DNA from: Pseudomonas taeanensis MS-3
GTDB taxonomy: Bacteria > Pseudomonadota > Gammaproteobacteria > Pseudomonadales > Pseudomonadaceae
DNA: 43,280 bases
NCBI RefSeq assembly: GCF_000498575.2
Contig: NZ_AWSQ01000012.1
Span: 1 to 43,280 of the forward strand
Direction of reading: 5' to 3'
The first letter of the stretch is position 1. Every line of letters starts with the position of its first letter. A program made the position numbers and the translations under genes. Positions 1-7,961 of the stretch are shown here, piece by piece. The notes beneath the pieces were generated by a model. That model was not told the origin of the DNA and did not search any database. It was given only the letters and a program-made list of their open reading frames with translations.

Positions 1-20
1 GGGGGGGGGGGGGGGGGGGC
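1..20. other. 20-base poly-G run at the window edge
   Basis: The window opens with 20 consecutive G followed by ordinary mixed sequence. Nothing similar occurs elsewhere in the window. Such runs are typical of no-signal calls in two-colour sequencing or of a contig edge, so it is probably not genomic. Confidence 0.7.
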
Positions 21-168
21 ACAGCCAGCCTGAGTCTGGCGACAAAGCAAGCGTCAGTAGGTCACTGATACCCGGAACTCCGGTCTGCAAGCTCCTGCCT
101 TTCGTCAGTACCGGAAGGACCGGCTGGGCGACAAGCCAAAGCGGCGCCAGCCCCCATGCGAGAGGCCG

Positions 169-190
169 CATGCGGCAGTACTGCCGCATG
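169..190. repeat. 22-bp perfect palindrome after a coiled-coil gene
   Basis: Bases 169-190 read identically on both strands (arms CATGCGGCAGT and ACTGCCGCATG). It lies 10 bp beyond the stop codon of the minus-strand gene ending at 200. It could fold into a hairpin that ends or protects the transcript, but no T-run follows, so it is not a canonical intrinsic terminator. Confidence 0.5.
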
Positions 191-199
191 GTCACATCA

Positions 200-919
200 T
201 CACTTCTTGGCCGCCTCTGCGATCGACTCGCGAATCGAGGAATAGGTTTGAGCGAAATTCTGCTGTGCTTCGGCATAGCTCTGCTTTGCGTTTTCCCAGG
301 CCTGTGTGGAAGCGTCCCGCAGTCGTGCGGCGCGGGCTTTCTCCTCTTCGACTCTGACCTTGAGTGCCTCGATGCGCACCTCGATAGCGACACGCTGCTC
401 GGCAGAGAGCCAAGCAGCATCGGCACTGAGTCCATCGATGGCTTCCTGCCATGCCTTCTGGCGCGCATCGAATTCGGCCTGCAGGACTGCCCTGCGGGTG
501 GCAACGTCGGCCTGCACGGTATCGAGATAACGGTCTTTGGTGCCCTGCAACGCCGTCCAGGAATCGTCAAGCGACTGCCTGGCCTGCGCCAGCTCCTGCT
601 CACTGCGGATCTTGGCCTGGGCGGCAGCCGCCTCGGCCTCGGCCCGGTAGGCGTCGCGCTTGCCCTTCAGCTCCTGCAGTGCAACCTCAACCTTGGCGCG
701 AGTATTGCCGTTGCGCTTGGCGAGATTCTGCTCAAACACGGCGATGGCGGCGTCCAGTTCGGTCAGGCGTGTCTGTGACCATTCGATGGATTGCCTGGCG
801 AGCGATGGTTCGCTGGCTTGGGCTGCCGGGGTAGATTCTGATGACTGCTGTGCCTGTGCCTGCGCAAGGCCTGCCTGCACCAGCACGGCCAATGCCACGG
901 TGGATAGACGGGGTTTCAT
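200..919 (-). CDS. Exported coiled-coil protein (paralogue of the next gene)
   Basis: 239 aa from the ATG at 919; a GGAG lies seven bases upstream of it, so the six-residue longer reading from 937 is less likely. Residues 1 to about 22 form a signal peptide (MKPRLSTVALAVLVQAG followed by AQAQA), suggesting a periplasmic protein. The rest is Ala/Glu/Arg/Gln-rich, nearly proline-free, and reads as a long helical coiled coil. A block near residue 45 (IEWSQTRLTELDAAIAVFEQ) aligns with the start of the neighbouring cytoplasmic protein (IAWAKQRLDELDAGIAAAEK), including a following NG..R motif. I recognise no named family. A role in envelope stress or scaffolding is only a guess from the adjacent efflux locus. 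Confidence 0.75.
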   Translation of the reverse strand: MKPRLSTVALAVLVQAGLAQAQAQQSSESTPAAQASEPSLARQSIEWSQTRLTELDAAIAVFEQNLAKRNGNTRAKVEVALQELKGKRDAYRAEAEAAAAQAKIRSEQELAQARQSLDDSWTALQGTKDRYLDTVQADVATRRAVLQAEFDARQKAWQEAIDGLSADAAWLSAEQRVAIEVRIEALKVRVEEEKARAARLRDASTQAWENAKQSYAEAQQNFAQTYSSIRESIAEAAKK

Positions 920-976
920 GCTCAAGCTCCTTGCCAAATCAAATTAGATTCATGCGAAGAGGAAGCTCTCCCTCGC

Positions 977-1585
977 TCAGAGCGACTTAGAGAGCGCGTC
1001 GCGGATCTTCTGGATCGTGCGGGAATGCACCTGTTTGGCTTCCTCAAGCCCGCTCTTGACGGCTTCCCAGGACGCGTCGCCGGCATCCTTGACTTCACCA
1101 ATCCTGGTCTGGAACTTCTCGGCTTCGTCCGACACGCGCTTAATGGCGGCATCGAGTTCGGCGCGGGCCTTTTCCACGGCATCCGCAGTCTGGCCACGCA
1201 GTTCCTGAAGCGAGGCCTCCCACGCACTGCGCTGGGCCTTAACACGGGCGAGTACGATACCCCGCGCCGTCTGGGCATGTTCACCAACGGCGGACGTGAA
1301 CGAATGGAACGCGGCTTCCACCTCGACCCATTCTGCTTCCAGTGCGTCCTGAACAGCCTTGACGCCCTGCTTGGTGGCACCGGTCTCGGCGCGGAGCTTG
1401 TCGTAATGAACCTGGAGCTTGCCTCGTGCCTCTCGAAGGCGAGCCAGTGCGTCGTCGGCTTCCCGGCGGATGTCGCCATTCACTTCGTCCAGGGACTTCT
1501 CGGCCGCAGCGATACCCGCGTCCAGTTCGTCCAGGCGCTGCTTGGCCCATGCAATGGTTTCGTGGATATGGGTTTGAGTGTTCAT
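977..1585 (-). CDS. Cytoplasmic coiled-coil protein
   Basis: 202 aa starting MNTQTHIHETIAWAKQRL at 1585. The frame stays open upstream to 1963 but that part overlaps the TetR gene and is spurious. There is no signal peptide. The protein is almost wholly predicted helix, charged and Ala-rich, with repeating AL..LR / EKARAELDAA patterns. It is similar to the exported protein encoded just downstream (57 bp gap), so the two look like a tandem duplication in which one copy gained or lost a signal peptide. It lies 59 bp downstream of the TetR gene in the same direction and may be cotranscribed with it. No enzymatic motif is visible. Confidence 0.75.
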   Translation of the reverse strand: MNTQTHIHETIAWAKQRLDELDAGIAAAEKSLDEVNGDIRREADDALARLREARGKLQVHYDKLRAETGATKQGVKAVQDALEAEWVEVEAAFHSFTSAVGEHAQTARGIVLARVKAQRSAWEASLQELRGQTADAVEKARAELDAAIKRVSDEAEKFQTRIGEVKDAGDASWEAVKSGLEEAKQVHSRTIQKIRDALSKSL

Positions 1586-1644
1586 AACGTCAATACCTTT
1601 CTTGGGTGGGTAAAAAGCCGGAGCGCCATCTTGTGAACACAGTG

Positions 1645-2304
1645 TCATGTGGCGGGCCTGACGGGGAGAAAGCTGCTGCGGCAGAGGTCGCTGATCATCT
1701 TTTCGAGCTGAGCGGCGCCATCGTCCTGCAGGTTCTCCCAGTCCATGCCGCGGACCATGACGCCGCGCAGGAACCTGAAACTGAAAATGGCCGTCACGAC
1801 CGCATTGATCCGCAGCCGGGCCGCGGCGATGCCGAGATCGCCAGACGAGATGGCCGTCACAGCCTCTACGAGACGCTGCAGCATGGGCTCGATCGCCTGC
1901 TTGTGGATCAGGGAGAACGCCTCGTCGTTCTCGTAGGCACAGCGCGCGACGAATGACGTCCATGAGTGCGGTTCTGCGTTGCTCAGAATGATGTGCAGAA
2001 GATGAAGGAGTGCCTTCTCGAATGCCTGGGATTCGCTTCCGGAAGCCGGTGCATCGAGAATGTGGATGACCTCCCCGAAACGCTCGCGGGCGTACTCGGC
2101 AATCATCTGGGCGGCTGCCATGTAGAGCTCGCTCTTGCCCCCGAAGTGGTAAGGGATGGCTGAAAGCGGCGTCTTCGCCACCTGCGTGATGGCCCGAGTG
2201 CTAGCCCCTTCGTAGCCCACCGCGCCGATCACATCGATGGCAGCCTCGATGAGCTGCGCTCGCGTCTTGGCGCTACGGACTTCATGCCCGCTTGGTGCTG
2301 TCAT
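1645..2304 (-). CDS. TetR/AcrR-family repressor, divergent from efflux operon
   Basis: 219 aa. The N-terminal HTH spans about residues 14-60 (TRAQLIEAAIDVIGAVGYEG, then STRAITQVAK and the YHFGGKSELY turn typical of TetR proteins). The C-terminal ligand domain is longer than minimal TetR and resembles the CerR/DUF1956 type. The start at 2304 has an AGGA eight bases upstream. The gene diverges from the RND operon, the standard arrangement for a local repressor of efflux genes. Its own promoter contains a palindrome filling the -35/-10 spacer, predicting autorepression. The inducing ligand cannot be read from sequence. Confidence 0.88.
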   Translation of the reverse strand: MTAPSGHEVRSAKTRAQLIEAAIDVIGAVGYEGASTRAITQVAKTPLSAIPYHFGGKSELYMAAAQMIAEYARERFGEVIHILDAPASGSESQAFEKALLHLLHIILSNAEPHSWTSFVARCAYENDEAFSLIHKQAIEPMLQRLVEAVTAISSGDLGIAAARLRINAVVTAIFSFRFLRGVMVRGMDWENLQDDGAAQLEKMISDLCRSSFLPVRPAT

Positions 2305-2332
2305 GCACGTCTTCCTCGTTTAACGTATTTAA

Positions 2333-2360
2333 ATTATAGTTCGTTCGAACGAACAATCAA
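2333..2360 (-). promoter_or_regulatory. tetR promoter with embedded 16-bp operator
   Basis: On the minus strand, TTGATT (2360-2355) and a perfect TATAAT (2338-2333) are separated by exactly 16 bp. That spacer is the perfect palindrome GTTCGTTCGAACGAAC (2339-2354). A TetR dimer bound there would block polymerase directly. The same site lies 50 bp ahead of the adaptor start codon, so it may also repress the divergent efflux operon, whose own -35/-10 I could not identify with confidence. Confidence 0.78.
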
Positions 2361-2403
2361 ATAAAGGCTTTCGGATCGAAGCCCTCCTTGGGAACCATGC
2401 GAT

Positions 2404-3504
2404 ATGACCCCACTCGTCCCAATGCTGCTCCATAAACTGGCGGTACTCATTACAGCGCTCACGCTCGCCGCCTGTGGCGGTGCAGAGCACGTCGCACCGG
2501 TGGAGCCACCGTCGGTGGCGCTGCCCGTGGTCACCGCCAGCAAAGCCGAGGTGGCCCTCGGTGACCTGGCCAGCGGCACGGTCGTGGCCGACGAGAGGGT
2601 ACAGCTAGCTGCCCGCACGGCAGGCACAGTACGGGCCCCCGGGCTGCATGAAGGCCAGCCGGTAAGGGCCGGTCAGGTTCTGGTGACGATCGATGCGCAA
2701 CAGGCCGAGGGCGCCGTGCAGCAGGCGCGCGCGGCGTTGCATGCTGCACAGGCACAACAGCGCCAGGCCGATGCCGATGTCGCTCGCAACGAACCGCTGG
2801 CGCGTGCCGGCGGGGTTTCCCGAACGGATCTTGAGCAGGATCAGTTGCGCGCCCAGGTCGCGGCGGCTGCTGTCGAGCAGGCACGCGCTGCGATGGCGAT
2901 CGCCGAAGCCAACCGGCGCGACCAGCACGTGACCAGCCCGATCGATGGTGCCATCATCACGCGCCACGTGCGCGACGGCGACATCGTGCAGCCGGGCGTA
3001 TTGCTGCTGACCGTGGAGGGGCGCGACCAGTTGCTGTTCCGCTTCTCTGCGCCACAGGCCAGCCTGCATGCCTTCGCTTCCGGCGCCACAGTGCCGGTGC
3101 TGATCGACGAGCGTGAGGATCAGCCTGTCACGGGCACGGTGCGCGCCATCGTGCCGTCGGCCGATCCGGCAACCCGGCGCTACACGGTCGAGATCAGCCT
3201 GCCTCCGGACAGCGCGCTGCTGGCCGGCATGTTCGGTCGCGTGCGCCTGCCTGCCAATAGCGCGCACAGCGCAACGGCGGTGACGATCCCCGCCGCGGCG
3301 CTCACCGAACAAGGCGGGCTGACCGGCGTATTCGTGGTCGGCAAAGACGAACGGCTGGCGTTTCGCTGGCTGCGCCTGACCGAGCGGTTCGGAGACCAGG
3401 TGCTGGTCACCAGCGGACTGGCCGCGGGCGAACAAGTGCTGGCTCGGATCGATCCATCGGTCCGCGACGGCGCCCACCTGGTGCCAGTGGTGCCCGCTCA
3501 ATGA
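2404..3504 (+). CDS. RND efflux periplasmic adaptor (membrane fusion protein), lipoprotein
   Basis: 366 aa. The N-terminus is a lipoprotein signal ending LTALTLAAC-GG, so the mature protein is probably anchored by Cys in the inner-membrane outer leaflet. A biotinyl-lipoyl-like segment (LHEGQPVRAGQVLVTIDAQ) precedes an Ala/Gln-rich helical hairpin (about residues 95-170), then the second lipoyl half (ITRHVRDGDIVQPGVLLLTV) and a beta-barrel region. This is the HlyD/AcrA plan. The adaptor links permease to outer-membrane factor. Its stop overlaps the permease start in ATGA, implying translational coupling. The start at 2404 is preferred to 2422, although neither has a strong ribosome-binding site. 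Confidence 0.92.
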   Translation: MTPLVPMLLHKLAVLITALTLAACGGAEHVAPVEPPSVALPVVTASKAEVALGDLASGTVVADERVQLAARTAGTVRAPGLHEGQPVRAGQVLVTIDAQQAEGAVQQARAALHAAQAQQRQADADVARNEPLARAGGVSRTDLEQDQLRAQVAAAAVEQARAAMAIAEANRRDQHVTSPIDGAIITRHVRDGDIVQPGVLLLTVEGRDQLLFRFSAPQASLHAFASGATVPVLIDEREDQPVTGTVRAIVPSADPATRRYTVEISLPPDSALLAGMFGRVRLPANSAHSATAVTIPAAALTEQGGLTGVFVVGKDERLAFRWLRLTERFGDQVLVTSGLAAGEQVLARIDPSVRDGAHLVPVVPAQ

Positions 3505-6500
3505 GCGGGTCATCCCTGAACCTCGCCGGCCGGCTCGCGCGCAGCTTCATCACGTCCAAGCTGACCATCGTGTTCGTGCTCGGCGCACTGGCCCTCGGCG
3601 CTCTGGCCGTGCTCTTGAATCCTCGCGAGGAGAACCCGCAGATCGTCGTGCCCGGTGCCGTGGTGGTCGTCGCACTGCCGGGTGCCACCGCTGAGGAAGT
3701 GGATCGGCTGGTGGTTTCGCCACTGCAAGGCATCCTCAGCGAGATGACCGGCGTCGACCACAGCTACGGCAACGCCAGTCCGGGCCTGGGCACGGTGCAG
3801 GTGCAGTTCAAAGTCGGCGAGCCGCCGGAGGATTCGCTGGTCAAGCTTTACAACCGGGTGATTACCAGCCGCGCTCGCCTGCCGATGGATGCGGGCGTTC
3901 CGCTGATCCAGGCCGTGGATGCCGATGATGTGCCCATCGTCACCGTCACATTGGCATCCGACGCCTACGACGACCACGGCCTCAAGCGCCTGGCTGACGC
4001 GGTGGCCGAGCGCTTGCGTAGCACGCCCGGCGCAGCCGGGGTTACGGTGTACGGCGGTCGCGACCGCGAGATCGGCGTGGCGCTCGATCCAGTGCGGATG
4101 CAGGCCTTCGCGATTTCGCTGGCGACCGCACAGGCGGCGCTTACGGCGGCCAATTCCGCGCTGACGCTGAACGGACCGGTCTCCGGCAACGAGACACACG
4201 AACTGCGCTTTGCCGGTGACCTGGACTCGGCCAGGGCAATCCGCAACCTGGTCGTCAGTGTGCACGACGGGCAGCCGATCAAGCTCGGCGACGTCGCCAC
4301 CGTCACCGACGGCTCAAATGAGGAGATCACGCAACTCAGCCGGTTTGCCTTCGGCCCTGGCGATGCGCGCGCCGAAGAAGCCATCGGCGAAATGCCGGCG
4401 GTGACCATCGCCGTGGCCAAGAAGAAAGGCGAAAGCGCCGTCGCAGTCGCGCGCGCAGTGAAAGACCGGGTGCAGCGCATGCAGGCCAGCTTCATTCCGC
4501 AGGCGGTGCACGTAGTGGTGACGCGCGACGACGGTCAGAAGGCTGAGGATGCCGTAAATGGCCTGATGGAACACATCATAATCGCACTGGTCACGGTCAG
4601 CTTTGTGATGCTGCTGTTCCTGGGCTGGCGCGAGGCGCTGATCGTCTCGGTGACGGTGCCGGTCATCTTCTCGATCACGCTGGCCGTCGACCTGCTTGGC
4701 GGCGTGACCATCAACCGCATCACGCTGTTTGCTCTGATCCTGGCGCTTGGTCTGCTGGTCGATGCCGCGATCGTGGTGATCGAGAACATCCATCGTCACT
4801 ACCACCACGCCCGAACGCCCGGCTCGAAGGAAGAAGTCACCGTCCTTGCGACCAACGAGATTGGCAACGCCACCAACCTGGCCACCTTCGCCATCATGCT
4901 GGTGTTCCTCTCGTTGTTGCTGATAACCGGCATGGCCGGAGACTATTTCTATCCGCTGGCCTTCAACGTGCCGGTGGCGATGCTGGCGTCGATCATGGTG
5001 GCCTACATCATCACGCCGTGGGCAGCCAACCGCTGGCTCAAGCGGCCCCAACCTGCCGGCACGGCCGTGGCTGGTAATGCGCAAGGTGATGACCACCACG
5101 AGTCCAGGCCGGACTGGCTACAACGTACCTATCTGAAGTTTTTCATCCCGCTGCAAGAGCGCCCGCGGGTGCGCCGCTGGCTGGCGATCGGCATTGCGGT
5201 AGCGATGGGGCTGTCGCTGGCCCAGGGCGGCTGGCAGTTCGTGCGACCGGCCGGCATTGGCGGGCCGGCACCCTATCTGGGCGTGGCGCTGGGCTTTCTG
5301 CCCAAGGACAACAAGAACACCTTCAGCATCGTGCTTCAGGCCGCGCAGGCCAGCCCGGTGGAGGAAACCGACCGACTGGTGCGAGAAATCGGCCGGGTAC
5401 TGGCCCGGCTTCCTCAGGTGACGAACTACCAGAGCTGGGTCGGCCGAACCGGAGTAACAGACTTCAACGGCCTGATTCAGGGCACCTCCTTGCTGACCGG
5501 CGAGCACATTGCCGAGATCCGCGTCAACCTGACTGACAAGCACAACCGCTCCGAGAGTTCCATCGACATCGTCCACGCATTGCGCCCGGACATCGAGGCG
5601 ATCCGCGCCCGTCATCCCGGCGCGCGCATTCGCCTGGTCGAGGACCCTCCCGGCCCGCCGGTGCGCGCCACGGTGCTGGCGGAGCTCTACGGCACCGATC
5701 TGGAGGTGTTGCGGCAACTCTCGCGTCAGGTCGAGGCTGAATTTGTCCAGACCTATGACATGGTGGACATCAGCAACAGCGAGCCGACCGATATGCCGCA
5801 GTGGCGGCTGGTGCCCGACCGCGAGAAGGCCGCGCTGTCGGGCGTCTCGACCGCGCAGATCGCCGAGGTGCTGGACATTGCCTACGGCGGCCGAGTGGTC
5901 GGCCGCGCGCACCTGGACGGCGAACGCAATCCGGTGTCCATCCGCGCCTACGTACCACGCGCCGCACAGCCCGATCCGGCACGGCTTGAAGGGCTGTACG
6001 TGCCCAATGCCGAAGGCCGGCAGATTCCACTGGCTGAAATAGTGCGGCGCGTGCCCGCCGAGGCCGATCGGCCGATCCTGCGAAAGGACAACGAACCGGT
6101 CATCTTCATCGGCGGCGAATTGGCGCGCAGCGTGCCCACCTATGCCGTGCTCGATCTGACGCAGCGACTGTCAGGGATGCGCGCACCTGACGGGCAGCCG
6201 CTAGCGATCGGCAATCTCGGTCTGCGCGAGACTGTGCCCGACACCATCGACGGCTACCAGTTGCTGTGGGACGGCGAGATGCGGCTGACGCTGAACATCT
6301 ACCGCGACATGCTCGCCGCCCTCGGCGCGGCGCTGGCGGCGGTCTACGTGCTGCTGGTGGCCTACTACCGTTCCTTCCTGATCCCGCTGATCGCGATGGC
6401 CGCGGTGCCGCTGGGAGCGATCGGCATCCTGCCCGGGCACTGGCTGCTGGACACGGATTTCTCAGCCACCTCAATAGTCGGGATCATCGCGCTTTCGGGC

Positions 6501-6827
6501 GTGGTGGTGCGCAACTCGCTGCTGATCATCGACTTCATCCAGGACAACCTCAAGCAGGGCATGCCGCTGGCAGAAGCCGTGCGTCAGGCCGGTGCGGTGC
6601 GGCTGCGGCCCATCCTGCTGACCATGCTGGCCATCATCCTCGGCTCGGCCATCATGGTGCCCGACCCTGTGTTCGGCGGGCTGGCGATCTCGCTGATCTT
6701 CGGCACGCTGGCCTCCACGGTGCTTACCGTCTTCGTTGTGCCCACCCTCTATTACCTCGACGCGTTACGCCGTGAAGGGCTTACGCCGCAAGCAGGCCTG
6801 GCCGTCGATAAGGAGAACACCCAATGA
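3501..6827 (+). CDS. RND efflux permease (AcrB/MexB-like fold)
   Basis: 1108 aa, slightly longer than AcrB-type pumps (about 1050). It has an N-terminal membrane helix (about residues 18-38), a large periplasmic loop, a first membrane bundle (about 350-500), a second periplasmic loop and a C-terminal bundle (about 935-1090). The helix-4 signature reads GLLVDAAIVVIEN with one Asp (D421) followed by Ala, whereas drug pumps such as AcrB have Asp-Asp there. The early motif PREENPQI is common in non-AcrB proteobacterial RND pumps. It exports substrates using proton motive force. Substrate is unknown. The gene overlaps the LpxR-like gene by ATGA. Confidence 0.92.
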   Translation: MSGSSLNLAGRLARSFITSKLTIVFVLGALALGALAVLLNPREENPQIVVPGAVVVVALPGATAEEVDRLVVSPLQGILSEMTGVDHSYGNASPGLGTVQVQFKVGEPPEDSLVKLYNRVITSRARLPMDAGVPLIQAVDADDVPIVTVTLASDAYDDHGLKRLADAVAERLRSTPGAAGVTVYGGRDREIGVALDPVRMQAFAISLATAQAALTAANSALTLNGPVSGNETHELRFAGDLDSARAIRNLVVSVHDGQPIKLGDVATVTDGSNEEITQLSRFAFGPGDARAEEAIGEMPAVTIAVAKKKGESAVAVARAVKDRVQRMQASFIPQAVHVVVTRDDGQKAEDAVNGLMEHIIIALVTVSFVMLLFLGWREALIVSVTVPVIFSITLAVDLLGGVTINRITLFALILALGLLVDAAIVVIENIHRHYHHARTPGSKEEVTVLATNEIGNATNLATFAIMLVFLSLLLITGMAGDYFYPLAFNVPVAMLASIMVAYIITPWAANRWLKRPQPAGTAVAGNAQGDDHHESRPDWLQRTYLKFFIPLQERPRVRRWLAIGIAVAMGLSLAQGGWQFVRPAGIGGPAPYLGVALGFLPKDNKNTFSIVLQAAQASPVEETDRLVREIGRVLARLPQVTNYQSWVGRTGVTDFNGLIQGTSLLTGEHIAEIRVNLTDKHNRSESSIDIVHALRPDIEAIRARHPGARIRLVEDPPGPPVRATVLAELYGTDLEVLRQLSRQVEAEFVQTYDMVDISNSEPTDMPQWRLVPDREKAALSGVSTAQIAEVLDIAYGGRVVGRAHLDGERNPVSIRAYVPRAAQPDPARLEGLYVPNAEGRQIPLAEIVRRVPAEADRPILRKDNEPVIFIGGELARSVPTYAVLDLTQRLSGMRAPDGQPLAIGNLGLRETVPDTIDGYQLLWDGEMRLTLNIYRDMLAALGAALAAVYVLLVAYYRSFLIPLIAMAAVPLGAIGILPGHWLLDTDFSATSIVGIIALSGVVVRNSLLIIDFIQDNLKQGMPLAEAVRQAGAVRLRPILLTMLAIILGSAIMVPDPVFGGLAISLIFGTLASTVLTVFVVPTLYYLDALRREGLTPQAGLAVDKENTQ

Positions 6828-7903
6828 ATCATGCAGTTTTCCGTCGGACTGCCTGGCTGGGGGCAACGCTGTGCGCTGCCGCGCTGTTGGCGACCGAAGC
6901 CATGGCGTCGGAATGCCAGTCGGTGCTGGATCAGATCAGCCGGCCGACTGTGAGTCTGCGCGTGGACAACGACCTGTTCGGCGGCAGATCCCAGGATCAG
7001 GGTTATACCAACGGCCTGCTGGTGACGCTGGTGTCGCCCAGCCTGCTCGATTACCTGGACGACCCCTTCCTGCCGACAGCCGCCAGGTGGATCAACCGTG
7101 GCCTGACATGGCTGCAGGTCGACGACTTCGACCAGATCAACATGATTGCCAGCTTCGGGCAAGGCCTGTTCACCCCGGAAGATCACGGACCTTCGGAGCT
7201 GACTCCAGACGATCGCCCGTACGCTGCGGTGTTGTTGTTCAGTGTGGGCTACAACGCCCGCAAGGGCGATCACCTGACAACCAACCAGTTGCGGCTGGGC
7301 ATGGTGGGACCCTCCGCACGCGGCAATGAGGTACAGAGCAGCGTGCACAAGGTGATCGGCAGCCCTCACTTCAATGGCTGGGATCACCAGTTGCGTGATG
7401 AGCCCGTGTTCCAGCTCCTGCATGAGCGCATGCGCCGCCACGATCTGCCGCCGGTGCCTTTCGCACGTGGTAGCGGTCTGTCGCAGGACATGATCACTCA
7501 CTGGGGCGGCGCGCTGGGCAACTTCGGCACCCATGCCAACTTCGGCGCCGAGTGGCGTATCGGTTGGCGGCTGCCCGACGACTTCGGCAGTTCGCCACTG
7601 CGCCCGGCAGGAGAGAACACCGCACCGCCGGTCTCCGGCAACACGTACCGCGGCTGGGCCGGACATTTCTTCGTCGCCGCCGACGTCCGTTGGGTGCTCT
7701 ACGACCTCACGCTCGATGGCAACACCTGGAAGAACAGCCATAGCGTCGACAAGCGCTCCTCCGTGGCCGACGTCGGCCAGGGCATCGCGGTGACCCGTGG
7801 CGACTGGAAGTTTGCGTTCGCGCACCACCTACGCACGCGGGAGTTCCGCGAGCAGAAGGAGTTGCCCGTCTACGGCAGTTTCACCATCAACCGCAGGTTT
7901 TGA
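6824..7903 (+). CDS. LpxR-like lipid A deacylase (DUF2219 family), outer membrane
   Basis: 359 aa with a signal peptide (TAWLGATLCAAALLATEAMAS). The mature start has SLRVDNDLFGGRSQDQGYTN, which matches the N-D pair and later Y-T pair of LpxR enzymes; Salmonella LpxR uses such Asn-Asp residues to bind calcium. It ends with SFTINRRF, an outer-membrane beta-barrel style C-terminal Phe. LpxR removes the 3'-acyloxyacyl group of lipid A. Here the gene sits between permease and outer-membrane factor, coupled to the permease by ATGA. A link between efflux and outer-membrane remodelling is inference; family membership is strong, activity unproven. Confidence 0.82.
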   Translation: MNHAVFRRTAWLGATLCAAALLATEAMASECQSVLDQISRPTVSLRVDNDLFGGRSQDQGYTNGLLVTLVSPSLLDYLDDPFLPTAARWINRGLTWLQVDDFDQINMIASFGQGLFTPEDHGPSELTPDDRPYAAVLLFSVGYNARKGDHLTTNQLRLGMVGPSARGNEVQSSVHKVIGSPHFNGWDHQLRDEPVFQLLHERMRRHDLPPVPFARGSGLSQDMITHWGGALGNFGTHANFGAEWRIGWRLPDDFGSSPLRPAGENTAPPVSGNTYRGWAGHFFVAADVRWVLYDLTLDGNTWKNSHSVDKRSSVADVGQGIAVTRGDWKFAFAHHLRTREFREQKELPVYGSFTINRRF

Positions 7904-7961
7904 TCTGCATGGGCTGCGCAGATCGTTATTGGTTGGTCATTCATAGCGTAAGGAATCTCTC

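Noticed and set aside
1586..1963. N-terminal extension of the cytoplasmic coiled-coil protein
   Set aside because: It overlaps the TetR gene in another frame and its composition is shadow-like; MNTQTHIHE at 1585 begins the helical protein.
6752..7828. 358-codon minus-strand frame opposite the LpxR-like gene
   Set aside because: No signal, domain or ribosome-binding site; the plus-strand frame has a signal peptide and LpxR motifs.
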